This document shows positions 45,475 to 54,399 of a stretch of DNA of 64,000 bases, one piece after another. The first letter of the stretch is position 1; each line of letters opens with the position of its first letter. The notes beneath the pieces are model-generated. The model worked only from the letters and a program-made list of their open reading frames with translations. It was not told the origin of the DNA and searched no databases. This DNA comes from Streptomyces bikiniensis (lineage in GTDB: Bacteria > Actinomycetota > Actinomycetes > Streptomycetales > Streptomycetaceae), in contig JNWL01000012.1 in assembly GCA_000716465.1 (NCBI GenBank), forward strand, positions 1-64,000. Reading direction: 5' to 3'. The position numbers and the translations under genes are program-made.

Positions 45475-46824
45475 ATGTCGTCGCGGTCTCGCGGCGCGGG
45501 GGCCCTCGTCGCCCTCGTCGCGCTCTTCACGGCCGGTTACCTGGCCCCGTACCTCCTGCCGACCGTCGTCGGCCGGCTCTCCGCCGGGCTCGGCCTCACC
45601 CCCGCGCAGGCGGGCCTGGTCGGCTCCGTGCTGCTGCTCGGCTCCTCGACCGCCGGTTTCACGCTCGCCGCGCGCGGCGAGCGGATCGGGCCGCGCCGGG
45701 CGGCCCGCGCGGGCCTGCTCGCCATGATCGTCGGGTACGGCTCCGCCGCCGCGGCCGGCACCGTGCCGCTGGTGGTCGCGGGCGCCGTCCTCGGCGGCCT
45801 CGGCTCGGGCACGGCGACGGCGGTGGCCGCCGCCGGGATCGCCGGGCGCCGGGACCCGCACCGGGCCTCGACCCTCGGCCTGCTCTCCGTCTCGGCCGCG
45901 GCGGGCGCCCTCTACCTGACGCTCCCCCACCTGGGCACCGGCCACGCGCCCCCGTTGCTCGCGATCGTCTGCGCGGCAGCGCTGGTGTGGCCGGTGACGG
46001 GGCGTCTGGAGGGCGGTGCGCGGGCGCGTGCGGATGCGGATGCGGGTGCCGCGCATGTGGCGGGGCCGCTGCCGTACCGGCGGGCGGGGGCCGTCCTCGC
46101 GGGCGGCATCCTGTGCTGGTCCCTCGCGCAGAACGCCCTGTGGGGCGTGAGCGGACGCATCGGGACCACGCAGGCCGGGCTCTCCGAGGTCACCGTCGGC
46201 GCGGTCTTCGCGGCGGCGCTCGGCGCGGGGCTCGCCGGGGTCACGGCGGCGGGGGCGCTCGGCTCGCGCCTGGGCCGGGCGGTGCCGATCGGGGCGGGCA
46301 CGGTGGTCATCGCGGGCTGTGTGCTGCTCAGCTCGGCCGCCGGGGACCTGGTGTCCTTCGCGGCCGGCGAGATCCTGTGGAACGCCGTCTACCCGGTCGT
46401 CCTGTCGTACCTCCTGGGCCTGGCCGCCTCACTCGACCCGCGCGGCCGGTGGGCCGTCCTGGTCGGCTCGGCGTCGTCCCTGGGCGTGGCCTGCGGTCCG
46501 GTGACCGGCAGCCTCCTCTCGGAGGGCGCGGGCTATCCGGGCATGGGCGCGGTCCTCTGCTGCCTGCTCCTCCTGGTGGCCGCCCCCATGACGGCCGTGG
46601 CCCGCCACGCCGCCGGACGCCCCCTGGTCCCCGGCTCGGTCCGCCGCCGCGGCGGCGCCCCGGCGGCCGTCCTCGCCGGCAGCGCGTCGGCCACGCCGTC
46701 CCTGGTGCCCCAGGTGGGGGCTCCGGAGCAGCCGGTGGCTTCGATCCGGGTGCCGGTCGCGGCGGGCCGGCGGCGCTTGACGAAGTCGACGTTCGGGTTG
46801 GCGAGGCCGAGCGATCGGGGATGA
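45475..46824 (+). CDS. MFS transporter
   Basis: The 449-residue membrane protein has 12 predicted helices of a major facilitator exporter, with a conserved loop (RGERIGPRRAARAGLLAM, motif A-like) between helices 2 and 3. Helix 12 ends near residue 385 and is followed by an unusually long Arg/Ala/Pro-rich tail of about 65 residues. The ATG at 45475 is the first plausible start; there is no strong ribosome site (GGGAA, about 9 nt). The substrate is unknown. It is flanked by convergent or divergent genes, so it is monocistronic. Confidence 0.85.
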   Translation: MSSRSRGAGALVALVALFTAGYLAPYLLPTVVGRLSAGLGLTPAQAGLVGSVLLLGSSTAGFTLAARGERIGPRRAARAGLLAMIVGYGSAAAAGTVPLVVAGAVLGGLGSGTATAVAAAGIAGRRDPHRASTLGLLSVSAAAGALYLTLPHLGTGHAPPLLAIVCAAALVWPVTGRLEGGARARADADAGAAHVAGPLPYRRAGAVLAGGILCWSLAQNALWGVSGRIGTTQAGLSEVTVGAVFAAALGAGLAGVTAAGALGSRLGRAVPIGAGTVVIAGCVLLSSAAGDLVSFAAGEILWNAVYPVVLSYLLGLAASLDPRGRWAVLVGSASSLGVACGPVTGSLLSEGAGYPGMGAVLCCLLLLVAAPMTAVARHAAGRPLVPGSVRRRGGAPAAVLAGSASATPSLVPQVGAPEQPVASIRVPVAAGRRRLTKSTFGLARPSDRG

Positions 46825-46885
46825 GGGGGGTGGAGGCCTGTGCGGGGCGCCTGCGGCGGGCTTGTCCCCCACCCCTCCCCGCATT

Positions 46886-46960
46886 CAGCCCGTCCGGCGT
46901 TTGAGGACACGCCCGCAGGGCGTACGGGGGTCCGGGGGCCCGCCCCCGGTTTCGGGAAGG
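46886..46960. repeat. Streptomyces interspersed intergenic repeat with hairpin
   Basis: The core GCCCGTCCGGCGTTTGAGGAC (about 46888-46908) is followed by GGGGGTCCGGGGGCCCGCCCCCGG and TTTCGGGAAGG. I recognise this combination as a recurrent intergenic element of Streptomyces chromosomes (usually as CGTCCGGCG-TTGAGGAC). The second half can fold into a stable hairpin and may terminate the MFS transcript. Confidence 0.65.
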
Positions 46961-46989
46961 CGCGGGGTGGGGAAAGGGCCCCGCGCAGC

Positions 46990-47026
46990 GGCCCCGGCCC
47001 CGGCCCCGGCCCCGGCCCCGGCCCCG
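46990..47026. repeat. Hexanucleotide CCCCGG tandem repeat
   Basis: About six uninterrupted copies of the hexamer GGCCCC lie 14 bp from the stop of the deaminase gene. It is a simple repeat, prone to slippage, in the 3' untranslated gap. Confidence 0.9.
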
Positions 47027-47039
47027 CGACCCCGCTCCC

Positions 47040-48041
47040 CTACCCTCCGAACTCGTACGCCTCCACCTCCGCCAGATACCGCTCCCTCCGCTCCTCCTCG
47101 TCCTCCAGGAACGACGCCAGGAAGGAGTTCCGGGCCAGCTCCCGCAGCTGGTCCTGCGTGAGGCCGAGCGCGTCGCGGACGCCGTCGTAGTTGTCGCCCG
47201 CGTAGCCGCCGAAGTAGGCGGGGTCGTCGGAGTTGACGGTGACGAGGAGGCCGGCCGACATCATCGCGCGGAGCGGATGGTCGGCGAGGGTGTCGATGAC
47301 GCGGAGGCGGACGTTCGACAGGGGGCAGAGGGTGAGCGGGACCCGCTCGCGGGCGAGCCGGGCGACGAGGTCGGGGTCGTCCATGCAGCGCAGCCCGTGG
47401 TCGATCCGCTCGACGCCGAGGACGTCGAGCGCCTCGCGGACGTACGCCGCGGGCCCCTCCTCGCCCGCGTGCGCGACGCGGCGCAGACCGAGCCGGGCGG
47501 CCTCCTCGTACACCTCGCGGAACTTGGCCGGCGGGTGGCCGACCTCGGCCGAGTCGAGGCCGACGCCGGTGATCCGGTCCAGGTACGGCTCCGCGGCCTC
47601 CAGGGTGGCGAGGGCCGACTCGGCGGACTCGTCGCGCAGGAAGCACATGATGAGCCGGGTGGAGACGCCGTACCGCTCCTCGGCGCGGTCGAGGGAGGCG
47701 GTCAGGCCCTCGATCACGGTGTCGATCGGGACGCCCCGGGCGGTGTGCGCCTGCGGGTCGAAGAAGATCTCGGCGTGCCGGACGCCCTGGGCGGCGGCCC
47801 GCTCCAGGTAGGCGTCGGCGAGTTCGGTGAAGTCCTCGGCGGTGCGCAGGACCGCCATCAGGCCGTAGTACAGGTCCAGGAAGGACTGGAGGTCGCTGAA
47901 CCGGTACGCCTCGCGCAGGGCGTCGGTGTCCGCGTACGGCAGGGTGACGCCGTTGCGCGCGGCGAGCGCGAAGGCCAGCTCGGGTTCGAGGGTGCCTTCG
48001 ATGTGGAGGTGCAGTTCCGCCTTGGGTACGGGCATGTTCAC
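47040..48041 (-). CDS. add: Adenosine/adenine deaminase family enzyme
   Basis: The 333-residue amidohydrolase has the metal motif [14 protein letters not shown] (HxH) at the start, the catalytic HAGEEG near 195 and the IDHGLR motif near 217. The last metal Asp is in [13 protein letters not shown]. The [11 protein letters not shown] form is typical of the adenine deaminase subgroup, so adenine may be the substrate. The GTG at 48041 overlaps the RNase Z stop as GTGA; the ATG two codons on (48035) is an alternative. It is coupled to rnz. Confidence 0.9.
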   Translation of the reverse strand: MNMPVPKAELHLHIEGTLEPELAFALAARNGVTLPYADTDALREAYRFSDLQSFLDLYYGLMAVLRTAEDFTELADAYLERAAAQGVRHAEIFFDPQAHTARGVPIDTVIEGLTASLDRAEERYGVSTRLIMCFLRDESAESALATLEAAEPYLDRITGVGLDSAEVGHPPAKFREVYEEAARLGLRRVAHAGEEGPAAYVREALDVLGVERIDHGLRCMDDPDLVARLARERVPLTLCPLSNVRLRVIDTLADHPLRAMMSAGLLVTVNSDDPAYFGGYAGDNYDGVRDALGLTQDQLRELARNSFLASFLEDEEERRERYLAEVEAYEFGG

Positions 48042-48943
48042 GTTCGTTTCGGTACGGGGACCCTCATGAGGTCCTGGGCAATGCTCAGCTCGCCGTCGAA
48101 CCCGGCCGCCCGCGCCTGCCGTTCGAACGCGGCGGGGTCGTGGTAGCGCTGCGAGAAGTGGGTGAGGACGAGGTGCCGCACGCCCGCGTCCCGGGCGACC
48201 GCCGCGGCCTGTCCGGCCGTCAGGTGCCCGTGGTCGGTGGCGAGGCGGACGTCCTCGTCCAGGAAGGTCGACTCGATGACGAGCATGTCGGCGCCCTCTG
48301 CGAGGGCGTGCACGCCCTCGCAGAGCCGGGTGTCCATGACGAAGGCGAAGCGCTGGCCGCGCCGGACCTCGCTGACCTGGCCGAGGGTGACGCCGTTCAG
48401 GACGCCGTCGCGCTGGATCCGGCCCACGTCGGGTCCCTCGATGCCGTGTGCGGCGAGCTTCTCGGGCAGTATGCGGCGCCCGTCGGGCTCGACCAGGCGG
48501 TAGCCGTAGGACTCGACGGGGTGGGAGAGCCGGTGCGCTTCCAGGGTGTACGCGTCCGTGACGGCGAGGGGCCCGTCGGCGGAGACGGGCGCCTCGACCA
48601 GCTGCACGGTCTCGCGGTAGGCCGTGGCGTACCGCAGCCGCTCGAAGAAGCGCTGTCCGCTCGCCGGGTAGTGGGCGGTGACCGGGTGCGGGACCTGGTC
48701 GAGGTTGATCCGCTGGATCACCCCGGCCAGGCCGAGCGAGTGGTCGCCGTGGAAGTGCGTGACGCAGATCCGGTCGAGGTCGTGCGCGGCGACCCCGGCG
48801 CGCAGCATCTGGCGCTGGGTGCCCTCGCCGGGGTCGAACATGATGCCCCCGCCGTCCCAGCGCAGCAGGTAGCCGTTGTGGTTGCGGTGCCGGGTCGGGA
48901 CCTGGCTGGCGGTTCCGAGGACGACCAGTTCGCGTACGGACAC
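48038..48943 (-). CDS. rnz: Ribonuclease Z
   Basis: The 301-residue metallo-beta-lactamase-fold nuclease trims tRNA 3' ends. The zinc motif is [13 protein letters not shown] (about residues 61-73), with the later Asp in [10 protein letters not shown] and the C-terminal [10 protein letters not shown]. The substrate-binding exosite insert is present. The start is a GTG at 48943. It is 3 bp from the HIT gene upstream, so rnz-add lies in an operon with it. Confidence 0.93.
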   Translation of the reverse strand: MSVRELVVLGTASQVPTRHRNHNGYLLRWDGGGIMFDPGEGTQRQMLRAGVAAHDLDRICVTHFHGDHSLGLAGVIQRINLDQVPHPVTAHYPASGQRFFERLRYATAYRETVQLVEAPVSADGPLAVTDAYTLEAHRLSHPVESYGYRLVEPDGRRILPEKLAAHGIEGPDVGRIQRDGVLNGVTLGQVSEVRRGQRFAFVMDTRLCEGVHALAEGADMLVIESTFLDEDVRLATDHGHLTAGQAAAVARDAGVRHLVLTHFSQRYHDPAAFERQARAAGFDGELSIAQDLMRVPVPKRT

Positions 48944-48946
48944 GGC

Positions 48947-49306
48947 TTATCCGGGGGGCCAGTTGAGGCCGCGGCCGCCCAGGACGTGCGCGTGGGTGTG
49001 GAAGACGGTCTGGCCCGCGCCCGCGCCGGTGTTGAGGACGATCCGGTAGCCGGTGCCGTCGGTCTTCTCCTGGGCGGCGACCTCGCCGGCCTCGCGCAGC
49101 AGGTCGGCGGCGACGTCCGGCGCTCCGGCCGCGAGGGAGGCGGCGTCCGGGTAGTGGAGGCGCGGGATCACCAGGACGTGGGTGGGCGCCTGGGGGTTGA
49201 TGTCGCGGAACGCGACGGTCGTCTCCGTCTCGCGCACGATCGTCGCGGGCACCTCCCCCGACACGATCTTGCAGAACAGGCAGTCGCTCTGCGGCTCTCC
49301 GGCCAT
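48947..49306 (-). CDS. HIT family nucleotide-binding protein (HINT-like)
   Basis: The 119-residue protein has the N-terminal zinc-ribbon-like CLFCKIVSGEVPA and the histidine triad HTHAHVLGG at the C-terminus (about residues 103-111). HINT proteins hydrolyse nucleoside phosphoramidates and adenylates. The ATG at 49306 gives the standard start. It lies immediately upstream of rnz. Confidence 0.94.
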   Translation of the reverse strand: MAGEPQSDCLFCKIVSGEVPATIVRETETTVAFRDINPQAPTHVLVIPRLHYPDAASLAAGAPDVAADLLREAGEVAAQEKTDGTGYRIVLNTGAGAGQTVFHTHAHVLGGRGLNWPPG

Positions 49307-49448
49307 GGTCCGGGCCTCCTCGCCTCCGTCGGTCAGTACACGCGCATGCTATCCGCCGACGCCGACAAGATCGGTTCCGTTGTCCACAGGGGCGGGGCCG
49401 GTCCTCGGGCGGGGCCGGTCCTCGCGCGGGGTCGGTCCTCGGGCGGAG

Positions 49449-50564
49449 TCAGTCCTTGGGCGCGCGCCGGTTCAGGAACGAGCGGCTCACCCAGTACGTG
49501 ATGATCACGGCCCAGAACAGCGGTGTGCCGAGCCCGCCGACCGCCCCCGCGTCGAGGTTCCAGAGGGCCATCGTCACCACCGAGTACAGCCCGAGCAAGC
49601 CCACGGCCGTCGCCATGGCGAGCACCGGCCGGCAGCCGCGGGCCACCAGGAGCAGCGGACGGCGCAGGCGGGGCGGCAGCCGGCGGCCCATCCACAGCAC
49701 CCAGCCGCCCCAGGCGCCGACGAGGACGGCCGCGCCGATCAGGAACGGGACCAACGCCTCGGCCCCGGTCGCACCGGTACGGACGGGGGCGGAGCCGAGC
49801 GCGGAGGCGACGAAGCCGAGCAGGGCGACCCAGCGGGCCCCGGCGGCGGTGTTCCAGGCCATGGCCTCCAGGTTGTAGCGGGCCTTGCGGTCCTGGAGGT
49901 CGAGCGCGGCGGAGGCGACGAACCCCTCGGCGGCCTGCGTCCACGCCCCGCGCCGGAACCAGCGGCGCCGCAGCCGGAGCAGCGAGAGGTTGTTGTGGGC
50001 CTCGCTGCTCTGCGGGTTGAGGCGCAGCGCCGTCTCGTACGCGCGCTGCGCGGTGGCGTGGTCGCCCCGGCGCTGGGCGGTGAGGCCGACGAGGAAGTGG
50101 GCCGCGTCCTCCTCGGGCGCGAGGTGCACGGCGGCCCGGGCCGCCTCGTACGCCTCGACGGTACGCGCGGGCGTGCGCGCGTGCTCGCCGTGCTCGGTGA
50201 GGGCGGTGCCGAGCGCGTAGTGGGCGCCCCAGTACTGCGGGGCGAGCGCGACGGCGTGCCGGGCGGTGGCCTCGGCCTCCTGGAACCGCTTCTGGGAGAG
50301 GAGGATCTGGACGCGTATCAGCCAGGCGCCGAGCAGTTCGGGATCGGCCCGCAGCGCCTGGTCCGCGGCGGCCAGGGCGGCGGGGTGGGCGCCGTCCCGG
50401 TGGTGGCAGCGGGCGAGCAGGACGAGGGCGTCGGCGTCCTCGGGGTCGGTCGCCAGGTGCTGGGCGGCGAGCGCCCCGGCCTGGGCGTACCGCCCGGCCT
50501 CGTACAGCGCCTCGGCGCGCCGCAGCGCGGCGCCGGGGAGGCCCGGGGTGTCCTGGGCGGTCAC
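49449..50564 (-). CDS. TPR-repeat membrane protein
   Basis: The 371-residue protein has five or six tetratricopeptide repeats in residues 10-200 (for example ALYEAGRYAQAGALAAQHLA and AYETALRLNPQSSEAHNNLS). Three or four C-terminal membrane helices (about 235-350) follow. The repeats would face the cytoplasm as an interaction platform. The GTG overlaps the stop of the AAA ATPase gene as GTGA, so the two are made together and probably interact. The function of the pair is unknown. Confidence 0.85.
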   Translation of the reverse strand: MTAQDTPGLPGAALRRAEALYEAGRYAQAGALAAQHLATDPEDADALVLLARCHHRDGAHPAALAAADQALRADPELLGAWLIRVQILLSQKRFQEAEATARHAVALAPQYWGAHYALGTALTEHGEHARTPARTVEAYEAARAAVHLAPEEDAAHFLVGLTAQRRGDHATAQRAYETALRLNPQSSEAHNNLSLLRLRRRWFRRGAWTQAAEGFVASAALDLQDRKARYNLEAMAWNTAAGARWVALLGFVASALGSAPVRTGATGAEALVPFLIGAAVLVGAWGGWVLWMGRRLPPRLRRPLLLVARGCRPVLAMATAVGLLGLYSVVTMALWNLDAGAVGGLGTPLFWAVIITYWVSRSFLNRRAPKD

Positions 50565-51847
50565 AGCTTGCGCTTCCGCTTGAGGTGGGCGAGCAGGTCG
50601 TCGTAGAGGCCGCCCTCGTTGGCGAACATGGCGACGTTCCGGGCGGCAGCGAACCACGGCTCCGTGGACGGCTTGATCTGCTTGGCCGCGCCGAGCAGGT
50701 CCTTGGTCGTGATCAGGCGTACGGAGCCGCTGCGGGCGGAGTCGAGGAGCGCGGCTTCGGCGGCCGTCTCGCAGACGTGGGCGAGGTCGGCGCCGGAGAA
50801 GTCCTCGGTGGCCTTGACGAGCTTGCCGAGGTCGACGGCCTCGATGGGGCGCTCGCGCAGGTGGTAGCGGAGGATCGCCTCGCGGGCGGCGGCGTCGGGC
50901 GGCAGCACGAGCAGGGTGCGGTCGAGGCGGCCGGGGCGGCGGAGGGCGATGTCCACGTCCCAGGGGACGTTGGTGGCGGCGAGCACGAAGACGCCCTCGT
51001 TGCCGGCGCCGCTCGCGATGCCGTCGAGCTCGGTGAGGAGCTGGTTGACGACGTTGCGCAGGCCGCTGTGGTGGGTGCGGGAGCGCTTGGCGCCGAGGGC
51101 GTCCAGCTCGTCGAGGAAGACGACGCAGGGGGCCTGGCGGCGGGCGGTCTCGAAGATGTCGTGGATGTTCTTCTCGGAGGCGCCGATCCACATGTCGAGG
51201 ACGTCGGAGAGCGAGACGGTGAGGAAGCTCGCGCCGAGTTCGCCCGCGACGGCCCGGGCGATGAAGGTCTTGCCGCAGCCGGGCGGGCCGTAGAGGAGCA
51301 GGCCGCCGCGCAGCGACTTGCCGTACAGCCTGCGCAGTTCGGGGTTGCGCATGGGGGCGAGGAAGGCGGCCTCCAGGCGGTCCTTGACCTCCTCCATGCC
51401 GCCGACGTCGGCGAGGCGCACGGTGCCGGGGGCGTCGACGTCCCAGGCGGCCGCGTCCCCGGCGGTCCCGTCGCCGTCGGCGGCCTGCGGGTCCTCCAGG
51501 AAGCGGGGTCCGACGAGGTCCTGGACCTGCTGCTCGGCGGCGTCCCAGTCGAAGGAGGGGGCGGGGGCGCTCGGGGCGGGGGCTTCTGTGGTCGTCGGTT
51601 CCGGGGCCGGGGCCCCTGCGGCCGTCGGTCGCGGCGCCGCGGGCATCCCCATCGCGCGGACCATCAGGGCGCGGGCGTTCTCGTCCCCGGGCGCGTGCTG
51701 GAGGGCGACGGCCGCCTCCGCGACGGCCTCGTCGCCCCGTCCCTCCGCGAGGAGGAGTTCGGCGAAGTGGAGGCGCAGGGGCACGTCGCCGGGGGCGGCG
51801 GCCACGGCGGCGCGGAGACTGCGGATCAGGGGGGACTCGTCGGCCAT
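50561..51847 (-). CDS. AAA ATPase, proteasome/FtsH-like module
   Basis: The 428-residue protein has a TPR-like N-terminal 60 residues, a Pro/Ala/Thr-rich linker, and one AAA module. The module has DVGGMEEVKDRLEAAFLAPM, Walker A GPPGCGKTFIARA, Walker B VVFLDELDALG, the second region of homology and arginine fingers (RRPGRLDRTL). No protease domain is present. It is translationally coupled to the TPR membrane protein downstream, so the pair may form a membrane-linked unfoldase or remodelling complex. The substrate is unknown. Confidence 0.88.
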   Translation of the reverse strand: MADESPLIRSLRAAVAAAPGDVPLRLHFAELLLAEGRGDEAVAEAAVALQHAPGDENARALMVRAMGMPAAPRPTAAGAPAPEPTTTEAPAPSAPAPSFDWDAAEQQVQDLVGPRFLEDPQAADGDGTAGDAAAWDVDAPGTVRLADVGGMEEVKDRLEAAFLAPMRNPELRRLYGKSLRGGLLLYGPPGCGKTFIARAVAGELGASFLTVSLSDVLDMWIGASEKNIHDIFETARRQAPCVVFLDELDALGAKRSRTHHSGLRNVVNQLLTELDGIASGAGNEGVFVLAATNVPWDVDIALRRPGRLDRTLLVLPPDAAAREAILRYHLRERPIEAVDLGKLVKATEDFSGADLAHVCETAAEAALLDSARSGSVRLITTKDLLGAAKQIKPSTEPWFAAARNVAMFANEGGLYDDLLAHLKRKRKL

Positions 51848-51934
51848 GCGGCCACCCTAAGGAGCCCCCGGGGGCGGCCGTCCACCGGGTTCGTCACATC
51901 TCCTCGCCGCGCCGCCCTCCGTACACTGCGCCGC

Positions 51935-52309
51935 ATGAGACGGGACGGGGCGCTGCGCAGGCTGACGGTGGACGACGGGACGGTCTGGCTCTGGAACGTC
52001 CGGCACCGGCACCCCGACTGCCGGACCGTGCTGGGCCTGCGCCGCGCCGGTTCCCCGCGGGCCGTGCTGCGGCTGGTCTTCCGGGAGGAGCCGGGCCGCG
52101 CGGTGGCCGGTTTCACGATGGGTCGGCACGAGGTGCTCGCCGTCGGGGGCGGCTGGCTGAACCTCGACGAGCCCGGGGTCGTCCGCCGGTTCCTCGACGC
52201 GGCGGTGGCCCGCGGCCTCGTCCCGGCCGCGAACGGGGTGCGGGAGGAGGACGGGTGGCCGCTGTTCGACGCGCTGACGGCCGACGCGTCCCGTCCTCCG
52301 GCGCCCTAG
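51935..52309 (+). CDS. Small hypothetical protein
   Basis: The 124-residue soluble protein reads GALRRLTVDDGTVWLWNVRH, then VLRLVFREEPGRAVAGFTMG, then a helix VVRRFLDAAVARGLVPAANG. The pattern is common in Streptomyces genomes but I cannot name a family. The ATG is 8 nt after TACACT (51921-51926), which suggests a leaderless mRNA. Its TAG shares the palindrome CTAG (52306-52309) with the stop codon of the convergent rsmE gene. Confidence 0.75.
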   Translation: MRRDGALRRLTVDDGTVWLWNVRHRHPDCRTVLGLRRAGSPRAVLRLVFREEPGRAVAGFTMGRHEVLAVGGGWLNLDEPGVVRRFLDAAVARGLVPAANGVREEDGWPLFDALTADASRPPAP

Positions 52310-53049
52310 CTCCAGCGGCCCGTCCGCCCCAGGACCAGCGCCGTCGCCGCCGTGCCCGCCGTGGAGGTGCGCAGCACGCTGCGGCCCAGCCGGTACGGCT
52401 CCGCCCCGGCCGCCCCGAAGGCGGCCAGCTCCTCCGGGGAGACCCCGCCCTCGGGCCCGACGACCAGGACGACCGAGCCCTTCGCGGGGAGGTCGGCGGT
52501 GGCGAGCGCGCCGCTGGGGTGGTCGCGGTCCTCGTGCAGGACGGCCGCGAAGTCGGCCTCCGCGAGGAGGGCGGCGACCTGCTTCGTCGTCATGAGGTCC
52601 GCGACCTCGGGGAAGCGGGTGCGGCGCGACTGCTTGCCGGCCTCGCGCGCGGTGGACCGCCACTTGGCGAGCGCCTTGAGGCCCCGGTCGCCCTTCCACT
52701 GGGTGATGCAGCGGGAGGCGGCCCACGGGACGATCGCGTCCACGCCGGTCTCGGTCATCGTCTCGACGGCCAGCTCGCCCCGGTCGCCCTTGGGGAGGGC
52801 CTGGACGACGGTGATCCTGGGCTCCTCCTCGGGGTCCTCGTGGACCTCGGCAACCCGTACGGTGAGCTGGTCCTTGCCCTCGGCGGCGACCACCGCGCAG
52901 GCGGCCCAGCGGCCCCGGCCGTCGGCGAGGACCAGTTCCTCGCCCTCCCGCAGCCGCTTCACGGAGACGGCGTGCCGCCCCTCGGGGCCGTCCAGGAGGA
53001 AGTTCCCCGCGCCGGGGACGGCGTCGACGACGAAGACGGGTGCGGTCAC
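52306..53049 (-). CDS. rsmE: 16S rRNA (uracil-1498-N3)-methyltransferase
   Basis: The 247-residue SPOUT methyltransferase has an N-terminal PUA-like part (GRHAVSVKRLREGEELVLAD) and the C-terminal knot with VVLVVGPEGGVSPEELAAF, then LRTSTAGTAA for S-adenosylmethionine. The GTG at 53049 follows CAGGAG and overlaps the stop of the NMO gene as GTGA, giving an operon NMO-rsmE. The stop shares CTAG with the convergent gene. Confidence 0.94.
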   Translation of the reverse strand: MTAPVFVVDAVPGAGNFLLDGPEGRHAVSVKRLREGEELVLADGRGRWAACAVVAAEGKDQLTVRVAEVHEDPEEEPRITVVQALPKGDRGELAVETMTETGVDAIVPWAASRCITQWKGDRGLKALAKWRSTAREAGKQSRRTRFPEVADLMTTKQVAALLAEADFAAVLHEDRDHPSGALATADLPAKGSVVLVVGPEGGVSPEELAAFGAAGAEPYRLGRSVLRTSTAGTAATALVLGRTGRWS

Positions 53050-54128
53050 GAGGTGCTCCTGTGGGGCAGTTCCGAGAGGGCGGTGTCGAGTTCGGCGGCG
53101 AGGACCCCGACCAGTTCCCCGGCGGGGAGCGCGCGGGCGAGGCGGTGGCCCTGGCCGGCCCAGAGGGCCATGCCCTGGGCGTCGCCCGCGGTGGCGGCGG
53201 CCCTGCGCAGCGGGGCGGTGAGGTGGTGGACCTCGGGGTAGGCGGCGGGGGCGTACGGGCCGTGCTCGCGCGTGAAGCGGTTGACGAGGCCGCGCGCCGG
53301 GCGCCCGGAGAAGGCCCGGGTGAGGGCGGTCCGGGTGAACAGCGGGTCGGTCAGGGCCCCCTTGTGCAGCGGGTGGGCGCCCGACTCGGGGCAGGGGAGG
53401 AAGGCGGTGCCGAGCTGGGCGGCGCCGGCCCCGGCGGCGAGGACGGCGGCGATCTGGGCGCCGCGCATGATCCCGCCGGCGGCGACGAGCGGGAGGCGGA
53501 CGCTCTCGCGGACCCGGGCGACGAGGGTGAGCAGTCCGGTGCCGGGCGTGCCGTCCTCGTCCGGGTCGTCGCGGTGCGTCCCCTGGTGCCCGCCGGCCTC
53601 GACGCCCTGGACGCAGACGGCGTCGGCCCCGGCGCGCTCGGCGGCCAGGGCCTCCTCGGCGGAGGTGACGGTGACGATCGTGTACGTGCCGGCGCGCGCG
53701 AAGGCGGCGAGGACGTCGGGCGCGGGGCAGCCGAAGGTGAAGGAGACGACGGGGACCGGGTCCTCCAGGAGGATGGCCAGCTTGGCGTCGTAGGCGTCGT
53801 CGCGGGAGTCGTCGGTCTCGCCGAGCCGGGTCGCGTACCAGTCGGCCTCTCCGGCGAGCTGGTGGCGGTAGACCTCGACGGCGGCCGGGTCGGCGGGCCG
53901 TCCGGTCGGCGGCATGAAGAGGTTGACGCCGAAGGGGCGCGCGGTGAGCCCGCGTACCTGCTTGATCTCCTGGTAGAGCCCTCCGGCCGTCTTGTAGCCG
54001 CCGGCCAGGAAGCCGAGCGCCCCGGCCTCGCAGACGGCTCCGGCGAGCTCGGGACAGGAGGCGCCACCCGCCATGGGGGCCTGCACGATCGGGAACGGAG
54101 AGAGATCGTTCAGTGCGGTGGTGGACAT
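53046..54128 (-). CDS. Nitronate monooxygenase family flavoprotein
   Basis: The 360-residue FMN-dependent TIM-barrel protein starts SPFPIVQAPMAGGASCPELA. The active-site region has CVQGVEAGGHQGTHRDD, where the catalytic His of the class I type lies, and phosphate-binding AAGGIM and GTAF segments. It oxidises nitronates or related compounds to detoxify propionate-3-nitronate-like molecules. It is co-transcribed with rsmE. The ATG at 54128 is a normal start. Confidence 0.9.
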   Translation of the reverse strand: MSTTALNDLSPFPIVQAPMAGGASCPELAGAVCEAGALGFLAGGYKTAGGLYQEIKQVRGLTARPFGVNLFMPPTGRPADPAAVEVYRHQLAGEADWYATRLGETDDSRDDAYDAKLAILLEDPVPVVSFTFGCPAPDVLAAFARAGTYTIVTVTSAEEALAAERAGADAVCVQGVEAGGHQGTHRDDPDEDGTPGTGLLTLVARVRESVRLPLVAAGGIMRGAQIAAVLAAGAGAAQLGTAFLPCPESGAHPLHKGALTDPLFTRTALTRAFSGRPARGLVNRFTREHGPYAPAAYPEVHHLTAPLRRAAATAGDAQGMALWAGQGHRLARALPAGELVGVLAAELDTALSELPHRSTS

Positions 54129-54165
54129 ATGGGCATCGTGTCATGCCGCAGGGAGGGGTATGGAA

Positions 54166-54197
54166 AGGGGCGGTATCCATACATGGATACCGCCCCT
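54166..54197. terminator. Terminator downstream of dnaJ2
   Basis: AGGGGCGGTATCCAT (54166-54180) pairs perfectly with ATGGATACCGCCCCT (54183-54197) around a 2-nt centre. It separates the hrcA-dnaJ2 operon from the NMO operon and is symmetric. Confidence 0.75.
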
Positions 54198-54240
54198 CCC
54201 TGTAGGTGAAGCCGTACGTGAAGCCGTACGTACGACGGAC

Positions 54241-54399
54241 CTACCGCCCGTTGAACGCGTCCTTCAAGCGCGAGAACAGCCCCTGCTGCCCCGGCTGACT
54301 GTGCTGACCCGGGGGACGACCCCCGGACCCCCGGCAGAGCGCCTACCGCCCGTTGAACGCGTCCTTCAGCCGCGAGAACAACCCCTGCTGCCCCGGCTG
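54241..54399 (-). repeat. Duplicated 3' end of dnaJ2
   Basis: A 57-bp segment at 54343-54399 is the true dnaJ2 end, encoding QPGQQGLFSRLKDAFNGR and stop. It recurs 102 bp downstream at 54241-54297 with only a few substitutions. Both copies encode the same 18 residues and a TAG; all differences are synonymous. The 45-bp spacer (54298-54342) is G/C-rich, with GGGGGACGACCCCC. There is no start codon for the second copy. Confidence 0.92.

Noticed and set aside
42966..46904. Very long plus-strand open frame (over 1300 codons) across phoH, the kinase and the MFS gene
   Set aside because: It is antisense to phoH and the kinase and out of frame with the MFS gene. Its composition is Gly/Arg/Val-rich without any family motif, a usual consequence of high GC.
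46990..47026. Coding repeat extension of the deaminase gene
   Set aside because: The CCCCGG repeat lies after the TAG stop at 47040 and is out of any supported frame.
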